From NCBI GenBank assembly GCA_045047085.1, contig JASFYT010000028.1:1-6215 (forward strand): a stretch of 6,215 nucleotides of DNA. The letters are read 5' to 3'. Below the pieces are notes generated by a model. It did not search any database. It saw nothing but the letters and a program-made list of their open reading frames with translations, and was not told where the DNA came from. The translations under genes were made by a program, and so were the position numbers. Each line of letters opens with the position of its first letter. Within the stretch, counting starts at the first letter, position 1. Source of the DNA: GCA-2401155 sp045047085. GTDB taxonomy: Bacteria > Pseudomonadota > Alphaproteobacteria > Rhizobiales > Rhizobiaceae. Positions 1 through 5,526 of this stretch are shown here, piece after piece.

Positions 1-329
1 AAAAACCCGGCATTAATCGCCAGTACCGCATTCAGTCTCGGGCCAATATGCCCTGCGCGTTCTCCCTTGGGATGCTCTTGCGTACCAATTTTAAAAGAGA
101 ATTTGTCCGGCGATACTCTAAAGGCGGAAAAAATAGTACCAGCAGTCTTCGTCTGGATCACTTCCAGACCATCTTCCAGTGATCGCCATTTGCTAGCAGA
201 AAGACCGGAAGTAATTTCAACCGCGCGTCTTGGTGCATCATCAACAAAAGCCAACGCACTTCCAGCATCTAATCCAAAAAAAAGGACTAGAAGGAAAGCA
301 TAGCATATCTTTCCATGTACAGCTCTCAA
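1..329 (-). CDS. Exported phosphodiester glycosidase-like protein (NAGPA/DUF2233 type), N-terminal part, cut by the window edge
   Basis: Reading the minus strand from a TTG at 329-327 gives an open frame of 109 codons that runs off the left edge. Residues 7-27 form a good Sec signal peptide: a lysine (KICY), a hydrophobic core (AFLLVLFFGL) and a likely cleavage site after GSALA, leaving a mature protein that begins FVDDAPRRAV. The mature part has the opening of the phosphodiester glycosidase family: SKWRSLEDGLEVIQ, then a strand with FSAFRVSPDKFSFKI, then RLNAVLAINAGF at the edge, matching the family's AINxGFF signature. Family members remove sugars from phosphodiester-linked glycans or are exported proteins of unknown role; the substrate here cannot be told. 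There is no in-frame ATG between the upstream TGA and the signal peptide, so TTG is the best start. A weak GGGG lies 5 bases before it. The gene lies 70 bases after the stop of the large flavoprotein gene, with no visible terminator between them, so they may share a transcript. The gene is fairly sure; the exact start is less so. Confidence 0.75.
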   Translation of the reverse strand, partial: MRAVHGKICYAFLLVLFFGLDAGSALAFVDDAPRRAVEITSGLSASKWRSLEDGLEVIQTKTAGTIFSAFRVSPDKFSFKIGTQEHPKGERAGHIGPRLNAVLAINAGF

Positions 330-399
330 TTTGGCCCCGTCAAATCGACTCGTTAGAGGCAGGATAGTCAGAAAATTAGGATCTCACAACAGCGATTTT

Positions 400-2907
400 T
401 CAGGAGCGGAGGCATTCGTTCTTCGGATCAAACGGGCTTTCTTCTACAATAATGGTTTTGTAGCGCTGCCCCAGAATACGAATTTCAAGCTCATTTCCGA
501 TGGCACCCTGATCGGGCCGCACCATGGCCAGTGCCAGCGATTTTCCAACCCGCCAACCATAGCCACCATGGGTGGCACGCCCAACCAGTTGATCACCGGA
601 ATAGATCGCCTCAGAACCTCGGGCATCTACATCCGTGGTGCCCAACACTTCCATGGTGACAAATTTCCATTCATCACCTTTCTCATGCCGTTCAACAAGC
701 GCATCCCGCCCGATAAATTCTTTTCCAGGTTTGATGAAACGATCCAAACCACTTTCGTAGGCTGAATATTCAATGGAGAGTTCACGCGGAATAAGCCGAT
801 AGCTCTTTTCAATCGCCATCGCCGTCATGGCACGAATACCAAATGGCTCAATGCCGTAATCAGCACCAACGTCCATCAATGCGTCAAAAATCGTATTCTG
901 CATATCAATCGGATGGTGCAATTCCCAACCCAATTCGCCAACGAAATTCACACGGATCGCGTGGGCGCTTGCTGAACCGACTGAAATCTTTTTACCAGAC
1001 AGCCATTTAAAACTGTCATTGGACAAATCTGTATCGGTCAGCTTTTGCAATACATCACGCGACTTTGGCCCGGCCAATACCAAAACGCCATAATTTTCAG
1101 TATAGGATCTAAATTTTACAGAACCGTCATTTGGCACCAGTTTTTTCAACGTATCATGATCATGGCGCTCGAACGCACCAGCAGAAACCAGATAAAATGT
1201 ATCAGGTGCAATTTCATAGACAGTGAATTCTGAACGCACCCCACCCCGAGAAGTCAACAAATGGCAAAGCGCCACCCGTCCCATTGTTTTGGGGATTGAG
1301 TTGGCAAATACGCTTTCAAGAAAATCTCGCGCACCGGGGCCAGATACCTCACATTTAGCAAAAGCCGACATATCGAGAAGGCCCACATTCTCAGTGACAT
1401 TCTTTACCTCATTACCCACATGCTCGTGATAGTTAGAACGACGGAAAGACCAGATTTCCTGAACTTCACCAGCTTCATTTTCTTCTGGATGATTGTGGTT
1501 CATCAAGACATCAGGCTTGCCCATCTCATCAACTTTTAAACCATACCGATCTGGAGCAAACCAGTTAGCGCGCTCCCAGCCATAAACAGAACCAAATACT
1601 GCGCCCAACGCTTTTTGCCGTTCATAGGATGGCGTGCGTTTCAAAGGCCGTGCAGCAATGCGCTCCTCGTCAGGATAATGCACCGAGAACACATTGGCAT
1701 AGGCTTCTTCGTTCTTTTCCTTGAGGTAATCTTTGGTCGCATAAGGACCAAAGCGACGTGGATCAACGCCCATCATATCGATGGTCGGTTCGCCATCAAC
1801 AATCCATTCAGCCAACTGCCAACCGGCTCCACCTGCAGCTGTGATACCAAAGGAATGCCCCTCATTGAGCCAGAAGTTTTTCTTATCCCATGCGGGCCCG
1901 ACAATCGGGCTGCCATCCGGCGTATAGGCAATTGCACCATTATAAGTTTTCTTGATGCCCGCTTCACCAAAATAAGGAACGCGCTCAATAGCAGTCTCGA
2001 TATGAGGCATCAGCCGATCTATATCTTCCTGAAATAGTTCATATTCACTCTCTTCGCTCGGCCCGTCCACATAGCAACAAGGCGCACCTTTTTCATATGG
2101 CCCAAGCAACAGCCCACCGGCCTCTTCGCGCATATACCAGGCCGAATCCGACTCGCGTAACACGCAAAGTTCATCGCCACCCTCTTCGCGAAATTTTTGA
2201 ATTTCCGGATGCGCCTCAGTGACAATATATTGGTGTTCAACCGGAATAACCGGAACATCCAGCCCAACCATCGCACCGGTCTGGCGAGCAAAGTTTCCCG
2301 TACATGAAATCACATGTTCGCATTCTATATCGCCCTTATCCGTGCGAACTATCCAGCTATCATCATCCTGCTGATCAATCCCAACAACAGTCGTATTTCG
2401 ATATATCGTGGCGCCGCGATTACGCGCGCCGGTGGCCAGTGCCTGTGTCAGATCAGCAGGCTGAATATAACCGTCACCTGGATGCTGAATGGCACCAATT
2501 AGACCATCCGTATTCACATATGGCCATTTTTGTTTGATTTCCTCAAGCGGCATACGGCGCACGTCAATACCGATGGTTTCAGCAATACCCATATAATATT
2601 CATATTCATCCATACGGTCTTGTGTGCGGGCAAGACGCACATTGGAAACCTTTCGGAAGCCGGTATCCATACCAGTTTCTTCCTCGAGTTCAGTATAGAA
2701 TTTCACGGAATACTCGTGAATTTTCCCGACAGAATATGACATATTAAACAAAGGCAGCAGACCTGCGGCGTGCCACGTAGAACCGGATGTAAGTTCCTTA
2801 CGCTCAAGCAGCACAACATCATCCCAACCCTTTTTCGCCAGATGATAAAGGGTAGATACCCCAACAACACCGCCACCAATTACAACCGCACGAGACTTGG
2901 ATTTCAT
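400..2907 (-). CDS. Dimethylglycine/sarcosine dehydrogenase-like flavoprotein with C-terminal GcvT (aminomethyltransferase) domain
   Basis: This 835-residue protein has the full two-part layout of the dimethylglycine dehydrogenase family. The N-terminal half is a DAO-type FAD oxidoreductase with the dinucleotide motif GGGVVG at 11-16, the acidic end of the second strand at E35, and GSTWHAAGL at 42-50, where His46 corresponds to the histidine that binds FAD covalently in this family. EHQYIV (His225) and AWYMR (Tyr258) sit where the active-site His and Tyr of dimethylglycine oxidase are found. The C-terminal half (about 430-835) is GcvT-like, with LLDMSAFAKCEVSGPGA at 510-526, GGVRSEFTV at 555-563 and FVGELGWELHHP at 655-666. 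The expected reaction is oxidative demethylation of an N-methylated amino acid with transfer of the one-carbon unit to tetrahydrofolate in the cytoplasm. The length is close to that of mature dimethylglycine dehydrogenase. The ATG at 2907 leaves only a short lead to the FAD motif and is preceded by a partial Shine-Dalgarno (AGAGAG). A second FAD enzyme lies 79 bases upstream. The true substrate (dimethylglycine, sarcosine or another methylamine) is not settled by sequence. Confidence 0.93.
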   Translation of the reverse strand: MKSKSRAVVIGGGVVGVSTLYHLAKKGWDDVVLLERKELTSGSTWHAAGLLPLFNMSYSVGKIHEYSVKFYTELEEETGMDTGFRKVSNVRLARTQDRMDEYEYYMGIAETIGIDVRRMPLEEIKQKWPYVNTDGLIGAIQHPGDGYIQPADLTQALATGARNRGATIYRNTTVVGIDQQDDDSWIVRTDKGDIECEHVISCTGNFARQTGAMVGLDVPVIPVEHQYIVTEAHPEIQKFREEGGDELCVLRESDSAWYMREEAGGLLLGPYEKGAPCCYVDGPSEESEYELFQEDIDRLMPHIETAIERVPYFGEAGIKKTYNGAIAYTPDGSPIVGPAWDKKNFWLNEGHSFGITAAGGAGWQLAEWIVDGEPTIDMMGVDPRRFGPYATKDYLKEKNEEAYANVFSVHYPDEERIAARPLKRTPSYERQKALGAVFGSVYGWERANWFAPDRYGLKVDEMGKPDVLMNHNHPEENEAGEVQEIWSFRRSNYHEHVGNEVKNVTENVGLLDMSAFAKCEVSGPGARDFLESVFANSIPKTMGRVALCHLLTSRGGVRSEFTVYEIAPDTFYLVSAGAFERHDHDTLKKLVPNDGSVKFRSYTENYGVLVLAGPKSRDVLQKLTDTDLSNDSFKWLSGKKISVGSASAHAIRVNFVGELGWELHHPIDMQNTIFDALMDVGADYGIEPFGIRAMTAMAIEKSYRLIPRELSIEYSAYESGLDRFIKPGKEFIGRDALVERHEKGDEWKFVTMEVLGTTDVDARGSEAIYSGDQLVGRATHGGYGWRVGKSLALAMVRPDQGAIGNELEIRILGQRYKTIIVEESPFDPKNECLRS

Positions 2908-2986
2908 TGCCTGAACTCTCTAAAATTTAAGAAACTAAAACAATTATCATACCATTTCACAAAATAGACTATTCCAGCAACGACAC

Positions 2987-4129
2987 TTAAGACAACATCG
3001 AAGTCACTAAACGCCGCGTAATCTCGTGGCCAATACCAAGGGTGATCTTAAAACCACCAATTACTGCGTAAAGTCCATCCACACCGGGCACTGCTTCATA
3101 GAAAGGGTCAGTTCCACGCCCCTTCAACGTATTGCGCGGCCTAACGCCCGCCCATTTACCGATAATCGGCGCATCGCCAAGAACCGGAACCAGCTCCATA
3201 GCTATTTTGTAAAAACTCATATTGCCTTCGTCAAATTCGCCCGCAACACCGCTCCAGTCACTTTGAGACGTTGATCCGATAGCGACAATATTACCTTTGT
3301 GAGGCACAACATAAGAACGGTCATGATAGACAATCGGCATGGTATCGTCATGATCATGGTGCACCAAAACCGCCTGCCCTTTCACGCCTTTACCGATGGA
3401 TTTCCCCTCATTCAATTCGTCCATTAGGGGCTGTAACATGGGATAAGCCTCATAACCGGACGTTACCACCGTTCTGTCCGCATGAATTTTTGAGCCATTG
3501 GCGAGAATCACAGTCTTCTCACCGGGATTAAGATCAATAACCTCCGCACCTTCGATCAATTGGCAATGGTCTTCAGCAAAGGTTTTCAAAGCAGCAAGGT
3601 AGCTACGCGGACTAATTCGGGCAGAAAAATTGTCATAGGTCGCCCCGAAAGACGCGATAGCAGGTGCCATCCAACCATCATCTTTCACATCAGAAACGCT
3701 AATATTCTCGTAGATAAACGCTTGTTCGCCAGCTTCATTGAGCCAAAATTGCTCTGCCCCAGATACGCGCCTTTCAGCATTTTCGGGCATTTTATGGTGT
3801 GTCATTGGCACTAGCCTGCCACATCGACGAAATCCGCAATCGCCCCCCGTATCGCTTTCCAGGCTGGCGACAACACTCGGCAATTGGCAAAGCGCCTCAT
3901 ACTGCATCTGCTTTTTGGGTTGCCAGCCGCCGTCAGGCATATGTGGCATCAAGGCACCAAGAAAACCGCCAGACGCACCGGCCCCTACCTCACGTTTTTC
4001 ACAAACAATAACTTTTGCCCCGGCAAGTGCTGCATGGCGAGCAACCCACAGGCCCAAAACACCCGCACCCACGACCAAAACATCGCAAGACAGAGAACCA
4101 TTTTTGGGGGCGGTAATTTGATGAATCAT
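2987..4129 (-). CDS. FAD-dependent amine/amino-acid oxidoreductase (DAO family, glycine oxidase ThiO/MnmC-C-like)
   Basis: This is a 380-residue cytoplasmic flavoprotein. The FAD-binding Rossmann start is clear: DVLVVGAGVLG at 16-26, with Glu44 ending the second strand (VIVCEK) to bind the ribose, then GAGASGGFLGALMPH at 49-63, which resembles the MnmC C-terminal domain and ThiO. ARISPRSYLAAL at 170-181, GKGVKGQAVLV at 246-256 and VVPHKGNIVAIGSTSQ at 274-289 follow the DAO pattern. The C-terminal FAD motif is present as WAGVRPRNTLKGR (326-338) and GLYAVIGGFKITLGIGHEI (352-370). Such enzymes oxidise primary or secondary amines such as glycine, sarcosine or D-amino acids to imines. There is no N-terminal methyltransferase domain, so it is not a full MnmC, and no thiazole genes are nearby to support ThiO. 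The neighbouring dimethylglycine-dehydrogenase-like gene suggests a role in N-methyl amino acid breakdown. The ATG at 4129 has no clear Shine-Dalgarno, but an in-frame TAG lies shortly upstream and no better start is seen. The family is sure; the substrate is unknown. Confidence 0.9.
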   Translation of the reverse strand: MIHQITAPKNGSLSCDVLVVGAGVLGLWVARHAALAGAKVIVCEKREVGAGASGGFLGALMPHMPDGGWQPKKQMQYEALCQLPSVVASLESDTGGDCGFRRCGRLVPMTHHKMPENAERRVSGAEQFWLNEAGEQAFIYENISVSDVKDDGWMAPAIASFGATYDNFSARISPRSYLAALKTFAEDHCQLIEGAEVIDLNPGEKTVILANGSKIHADRTVVTSGYEAYPMLQPLMDELNEGKSIGKGVKGQAVLVHHDHDDTMPIVYHDRSYVVPHKGNIVAIGSTSQSDWSGVAGEFDEGNMSFYKIAMELVPVLGDAPIIGKWAGVRPRNTLKGRGTDPFYEAVPGVDGLYAVIGGFKITLGIGHEITRRLVTSMLS

Positions 4130-4246
4130 AATCAGAGATAATTGCCATAAACGATTCTAATTGAACAGAAAATTTCGATTAACAACCCGATTTGGAGCAA
4201 CACAAATGTTCCGTTTTCCAATCAACATGACAACTGAATTTCACCC

Positions 4247-4708
4247 CTAGTCCTTGGAAGTAGCAATCAACGTCATCCAAATCAGCAACCCCGCATGAAG
4301 GGCGATTAATCCCACAAACGTGATTTTCAAAACCACAGGCAGCCAATCGGCGGAAGCAGCTTCTGCGGCCCCCGTATTAATGACCTGACCAGCAGCAAAT
4401 CTTGCCGAAATCGCAAAAAAGAATGCCAACAAGCAGGTGCCCACCCAAGCATCGGAATAACCTTTGCCGCGCAACCGTTTAGCATAGATACAATAGCCAA
4501 AATACATCGTAGAGATGATTGCAAAAAACAGTGGCACGCCCAAAAATGGCAACATGCCCGTGGTATGAACCGGCATTGATTTCGTCAGCAATATTGATCC
4601 GAAATAGGCGGCAACGCTGACAAAAACCAGCGCAAATACAACTTTAAATCCACGCAGGAATTCCTCGCGTGTGATTATGCCTTCTGGGTCGGTAAGAAGC
4701 TGTTTCAT
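4247..4708 (-). CDS. Small four-helix inner-membrane protein, DUF805-like
   Basis: This 153-residue protein is mostly hydrophobic. I see four likely membrane segments, at about 21-42, 53-75, 86-106 and 125-149, after a short polar N-terminus (TDPEGIITREEFLRG). That N-terminus resembles the GRISRxEFW start of DUF805 proteins. The loop YAKRLRGKGYSDAWVG at 75-90 resembles the family's RRLHDxGxSGWW signature, though the tryptophan pair is not intact. The function of DUF805 proteins is not established, and I do not assign one. The ATG shares bases with the upstream glutathione transferase stop codon (ATGA at 4708-4705), so the two are almost certainly co-transcribed and translationally coupled. 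A GGGA lies just before the start. The gene ends with TAG at 4249-4247, and 117 non-coding bases follow before the next gene. That it is a real membrane-protein gene is well supported; the family label is moderate. Confidence 0.8.
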   Translation of the reverse strand: MKQLLTDPEGIITREEFLRGFKVVFALVFVSVAAYFGSILLTKSMPVHTTGMLPFLGVPLFFAIISTMYFGYCIYAKRLRGKGYSDAWVGTCLLAFFFAISARFAAGQVINTGAAEAASADWLPVVLKITFVGLIALHAGLLIWMTLIATSKD

Positions 4709-5313
4709 TTTCCCGGCTGTGTCTCAATCATACTTGGACGTTTAGACCAAACCTCAAATACTTGCTTCAAATATGGATGAGTGGCGCGCCAATCGTAGTC
4801 GGGATGCCTGAAATCAAGGTATCCAAGAGCAGCAACAACGGAAATTGAACCAATATGAACATCTTCAAGGCGGGCAGCTTTCCATGTTTCCAGATAATCA
4901 AGGCTGGAATCAATCTTGTTGAAATGCCCCTCAATCCATTTATCCCACTGTTTTTCAGGAGGGCGAAGGCCCATTTCATAACGACTGGCCACAGCAGCTT
5001 CCATAATCCCGTCGCCCAAAGCTTCACAAGTGGCCGCATCAAAACGCCGGTCACCGGAAGGAACCAAACTATCCCCATCATGCTGGGTATCGAGATAAGC
5101 ACAAATTACCCGGCTATCAAAAATCGGCTTTCCATTATCAAGCACCATGCTTGGAACCTTGCCCAGCGGATTACTTTTCATAATGCGCTCGTCACGATCA
5201 ATATGGTGAGCGGCGGCATCAAGTATTTCAATTTTATCTACAATCCCTGCCTCATGGGCAAGGATCATGCATTTCCTGACAAAGGGGGAAAGTGGGGAAT
5301 GCCAAAGTTTCAT
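4705..5313 (-). CDS. Glutathione S-transferase family protein, YibF-like
   Basis: This 202-residue soluble protein has the two GST domains. The thioredoxin-fold N-terminus begins MKLWHSPLSPFVRKCMILAH. Ser9 in SPFVRK is the likely glutathione-activating residue, NPLGKVPSMV at 48-57 holds the cis-proline loop (Pro54), and FDSRVICAYL at 65-74 carries the Asp-Ser pair that binds the gamma-glutamyl end. The helical C-terminal domain has CEALGDGIMEAAVASR at 96-111, the KIDSSLDYLE helix at 133-142 and VAALGYLDFRHPDYDW at 160-175. This order closely follows E. coli YibF, which is of similar length. The real substrate of YibF-like proteins is uncertain. I chose the ATG at 5313 over one 33 bases upstream because AGGAG lies 8 bases before it and the protein then begins at the first beta strand, as in relatives. 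The upstream ATG would give an 11-residue extension lying over the ribosome binding site. The stop overlaps the next gene's ATG. The leader holds a strong hairpin and a palindromic repeat. Confidence 0.92.
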   Translation of the reverse strand: MKLWHSPLSPFVRKCMILAHEAGIVDKIEILDAAAHHIDRDERIMKSNPLGKVPSMVLDNGKPIFDSRVICAYLDTQHDGDSLVPSGDRRFDAATCEALGDGIMEAAVASRYEMGLRPPEKQWDKWIEGHFNKIDSSLDYLETWKAARLEDVHIGSISVVAALGYLDFRHPDYDWRATHPYLKQVFEVWSKRPSMIETQPGK

Positions 5314-5321
5314 TATGAATG

Positions 5322-5326
5322 CTCCT
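5322..5326 (-). promoter_or_regulatory. Shine-Dalgarno AGGAG that sets the start of the glutathione transferase gene
   Basis: On the minus strand AGGAG is followed by 8 bases (CATTCATA) and then ATG at 5313-5311. It is the best ribosome binding site in the window. It rules against the upstream in-frame ATG at 5346-5344, because that start would place this site inside the coding region. It lies 8 bases downstream of the hairpin at 5335-5370, so the folded leader should leave it accessible. Confidence 0.8.
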
Positions 5327-5334
5327 GATAACAG

Positions 5335-5370
5335 GGCACTTTTCACGAATTTTTATTCGTAAAAAGTGCC
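5335..5370 (-). repeat. 16-bp inverted repeat forming a strong hairpin in the leader of the glutathione transferase gene
   Basis: The arms are 5335-5350 and 5355-5370, with a 4-base loop that is AAAA on the minus strand. In minus-strand RNA, the sense of the downstream gene, all 16 positions pair: 15 Watson-Crick pairs and one G-U. In plus-strand RNA the same position is a C-A mismatch, which hints that the structure matters in minus-strand RNA. The arms start with GGCAC and become AT-rich towards the loop. No T-run follows on the minus strand, so it is not a classic terminator in that direction. On the plus strand TATAATTTTTG follows, so it could stop antisense transcription. It could also be an operator palindrome, an mRNA-stabilising 5' stem, or the end of the adjoining repeat element. 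The structure is certain; its role is not known. Confidence 0.85.
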
Positions 5371-5388
5371 TATAATTTTTGTTTTAAC

Positions 5389-5431
5389 GTACAATTTATC
5401 TGAAAACCGGCTACCACTTTTCAGATTGTAC
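5389..5431. repeat. Palindromic intergenic repeat resembling the common Hyphomicrobiales (rhizobial) element
   Basis: The inner arms ATCTGAAAA (5398-5406) and TTTTCAGAT (5418-5426) are perfect 9-bp inverted repeats around an 11-base loop, CCGGCTACCAC. Outer arms GTACA (5389-5393) and TGTAC (5427-5431) extend the stem, with a 4-base bulge on one side only. The layout (GAAAACCGG, two or three bases, CCACTTTTC, one-sided bulge, outer palindromic arms, then a GTTAAAACAAA-like tail on the minus strand) matches, from memory, the small palindromic repeat scattered between genes in many rhizobial genomes, where the stems are usually more GC-rich (CCGAAAA/TTTTCGG and GCATGATC/GATCATGC). This would be a diverged, AT-richer copy. 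It lies between the fatty-acid oxidation gene and the glutathione transferase gene, and may fold in the read-through transcript. The palindrome is directly visible; the family link is recall and was not searched. Confidence 0.6.
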
Positions 5432-5464
5432 TCTTGAATTGCATGCCAGAGAAAACACAAGCAG

Positions 5465-5497
5465 CGCTCACAATCAAGATGCCACGAACGCTCACAA
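5465..5497 (-). repeat. Pair of 9-bp direct repeats TTGTGAGCG, 24 bases apart
   Basis: On the minus strand TTGTGAGCG occurs at 5497-5489 and again at 5473-5465, with starts 24 bases apart. Both copies are in the spacer just downstream of the fatty-acid oxidation gene and upstream of the palindromic repeat. Two spaced copies could be a regulator-binding site for the glutathione transferase gene, but I see no -35/-10 pair placed to support this. With only two short copies, chance is possible. The rest of 5432-5526 shows nothing else I can support, and no clear terminator follows the upstream gene. Confidence 0.3.
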
Positions 5498-5526
5498 GTG
5501 TATTTCTCAATTGATTGGGCCCCGCA

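Noticed and set aside
330..399. CCGTCAAATCG string near the start of the exported gene as another rhizobial repeat fragment
   Set aside because: The match is short, lacks a palindrome and may be chance; it also overlaps the open frame upstream of the TTG start.
331..765. 144-residue plus-strand open frame opposite the end of the large flavoprotein gene
   Set aside because: It lies almost wholly antisense to a well-matched GcvT domain, has no recognisable domain and no good ribosome binding site.
1615..2037. 140-residue plus-strand open frame
   Set aside because: Antisense to the FAD domain of the dimethylglycine-dehydrogenase-like protein; no family features, explained as a shadow.
2908..2986. 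TATGATAAT in the spacer before the large flavoprotein gene as a -10 box
   Set aside because: No acceptable -35 hexamer at 16-18 bases; AT-rich spacers often contain such strings.
3738..4121. 127-residue plus-strand frame opposite the DAO oxidoreductase start
   Set aside because: Fully antisense to the conserved FAD-binding motif of a real gene, with low-complexity Pro/Thr/Ala-rich content typical of a shadow frame.
4154..4185. Possible promoter (TTGTTA and TAGAAT) upstream of the DAO oxidoreductase gene on the minus strand
   Set aside because: The spacer is 20 bases, outside the usual 16-18, and no better -35 is placed for TAGAAT. The 117-base gap makes a promoter plausible, but this one is not supported.
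4855..5328. 157-residue plus-strand frame opposite the glutathione transferase gene
   Set aside because: Antisense to conserved GST motifs; no domain signal of its own.
5314..5346. Upstream ATG giving the glutathione transferase an 11-residue N-terminal extension
   Set aside because: The extension covers the AGGAG ribosome binding site and part of the hairpin, and relatives begin at MKLxxSxxSPFVRK.
5335..5380. Rho-independent terminator for the FadN-type gene
   Set aside because: In the direction of that gene (minus strand) no T-run follows the stem; the T-rich tail is on the plus-strand side, where no gene is seen.
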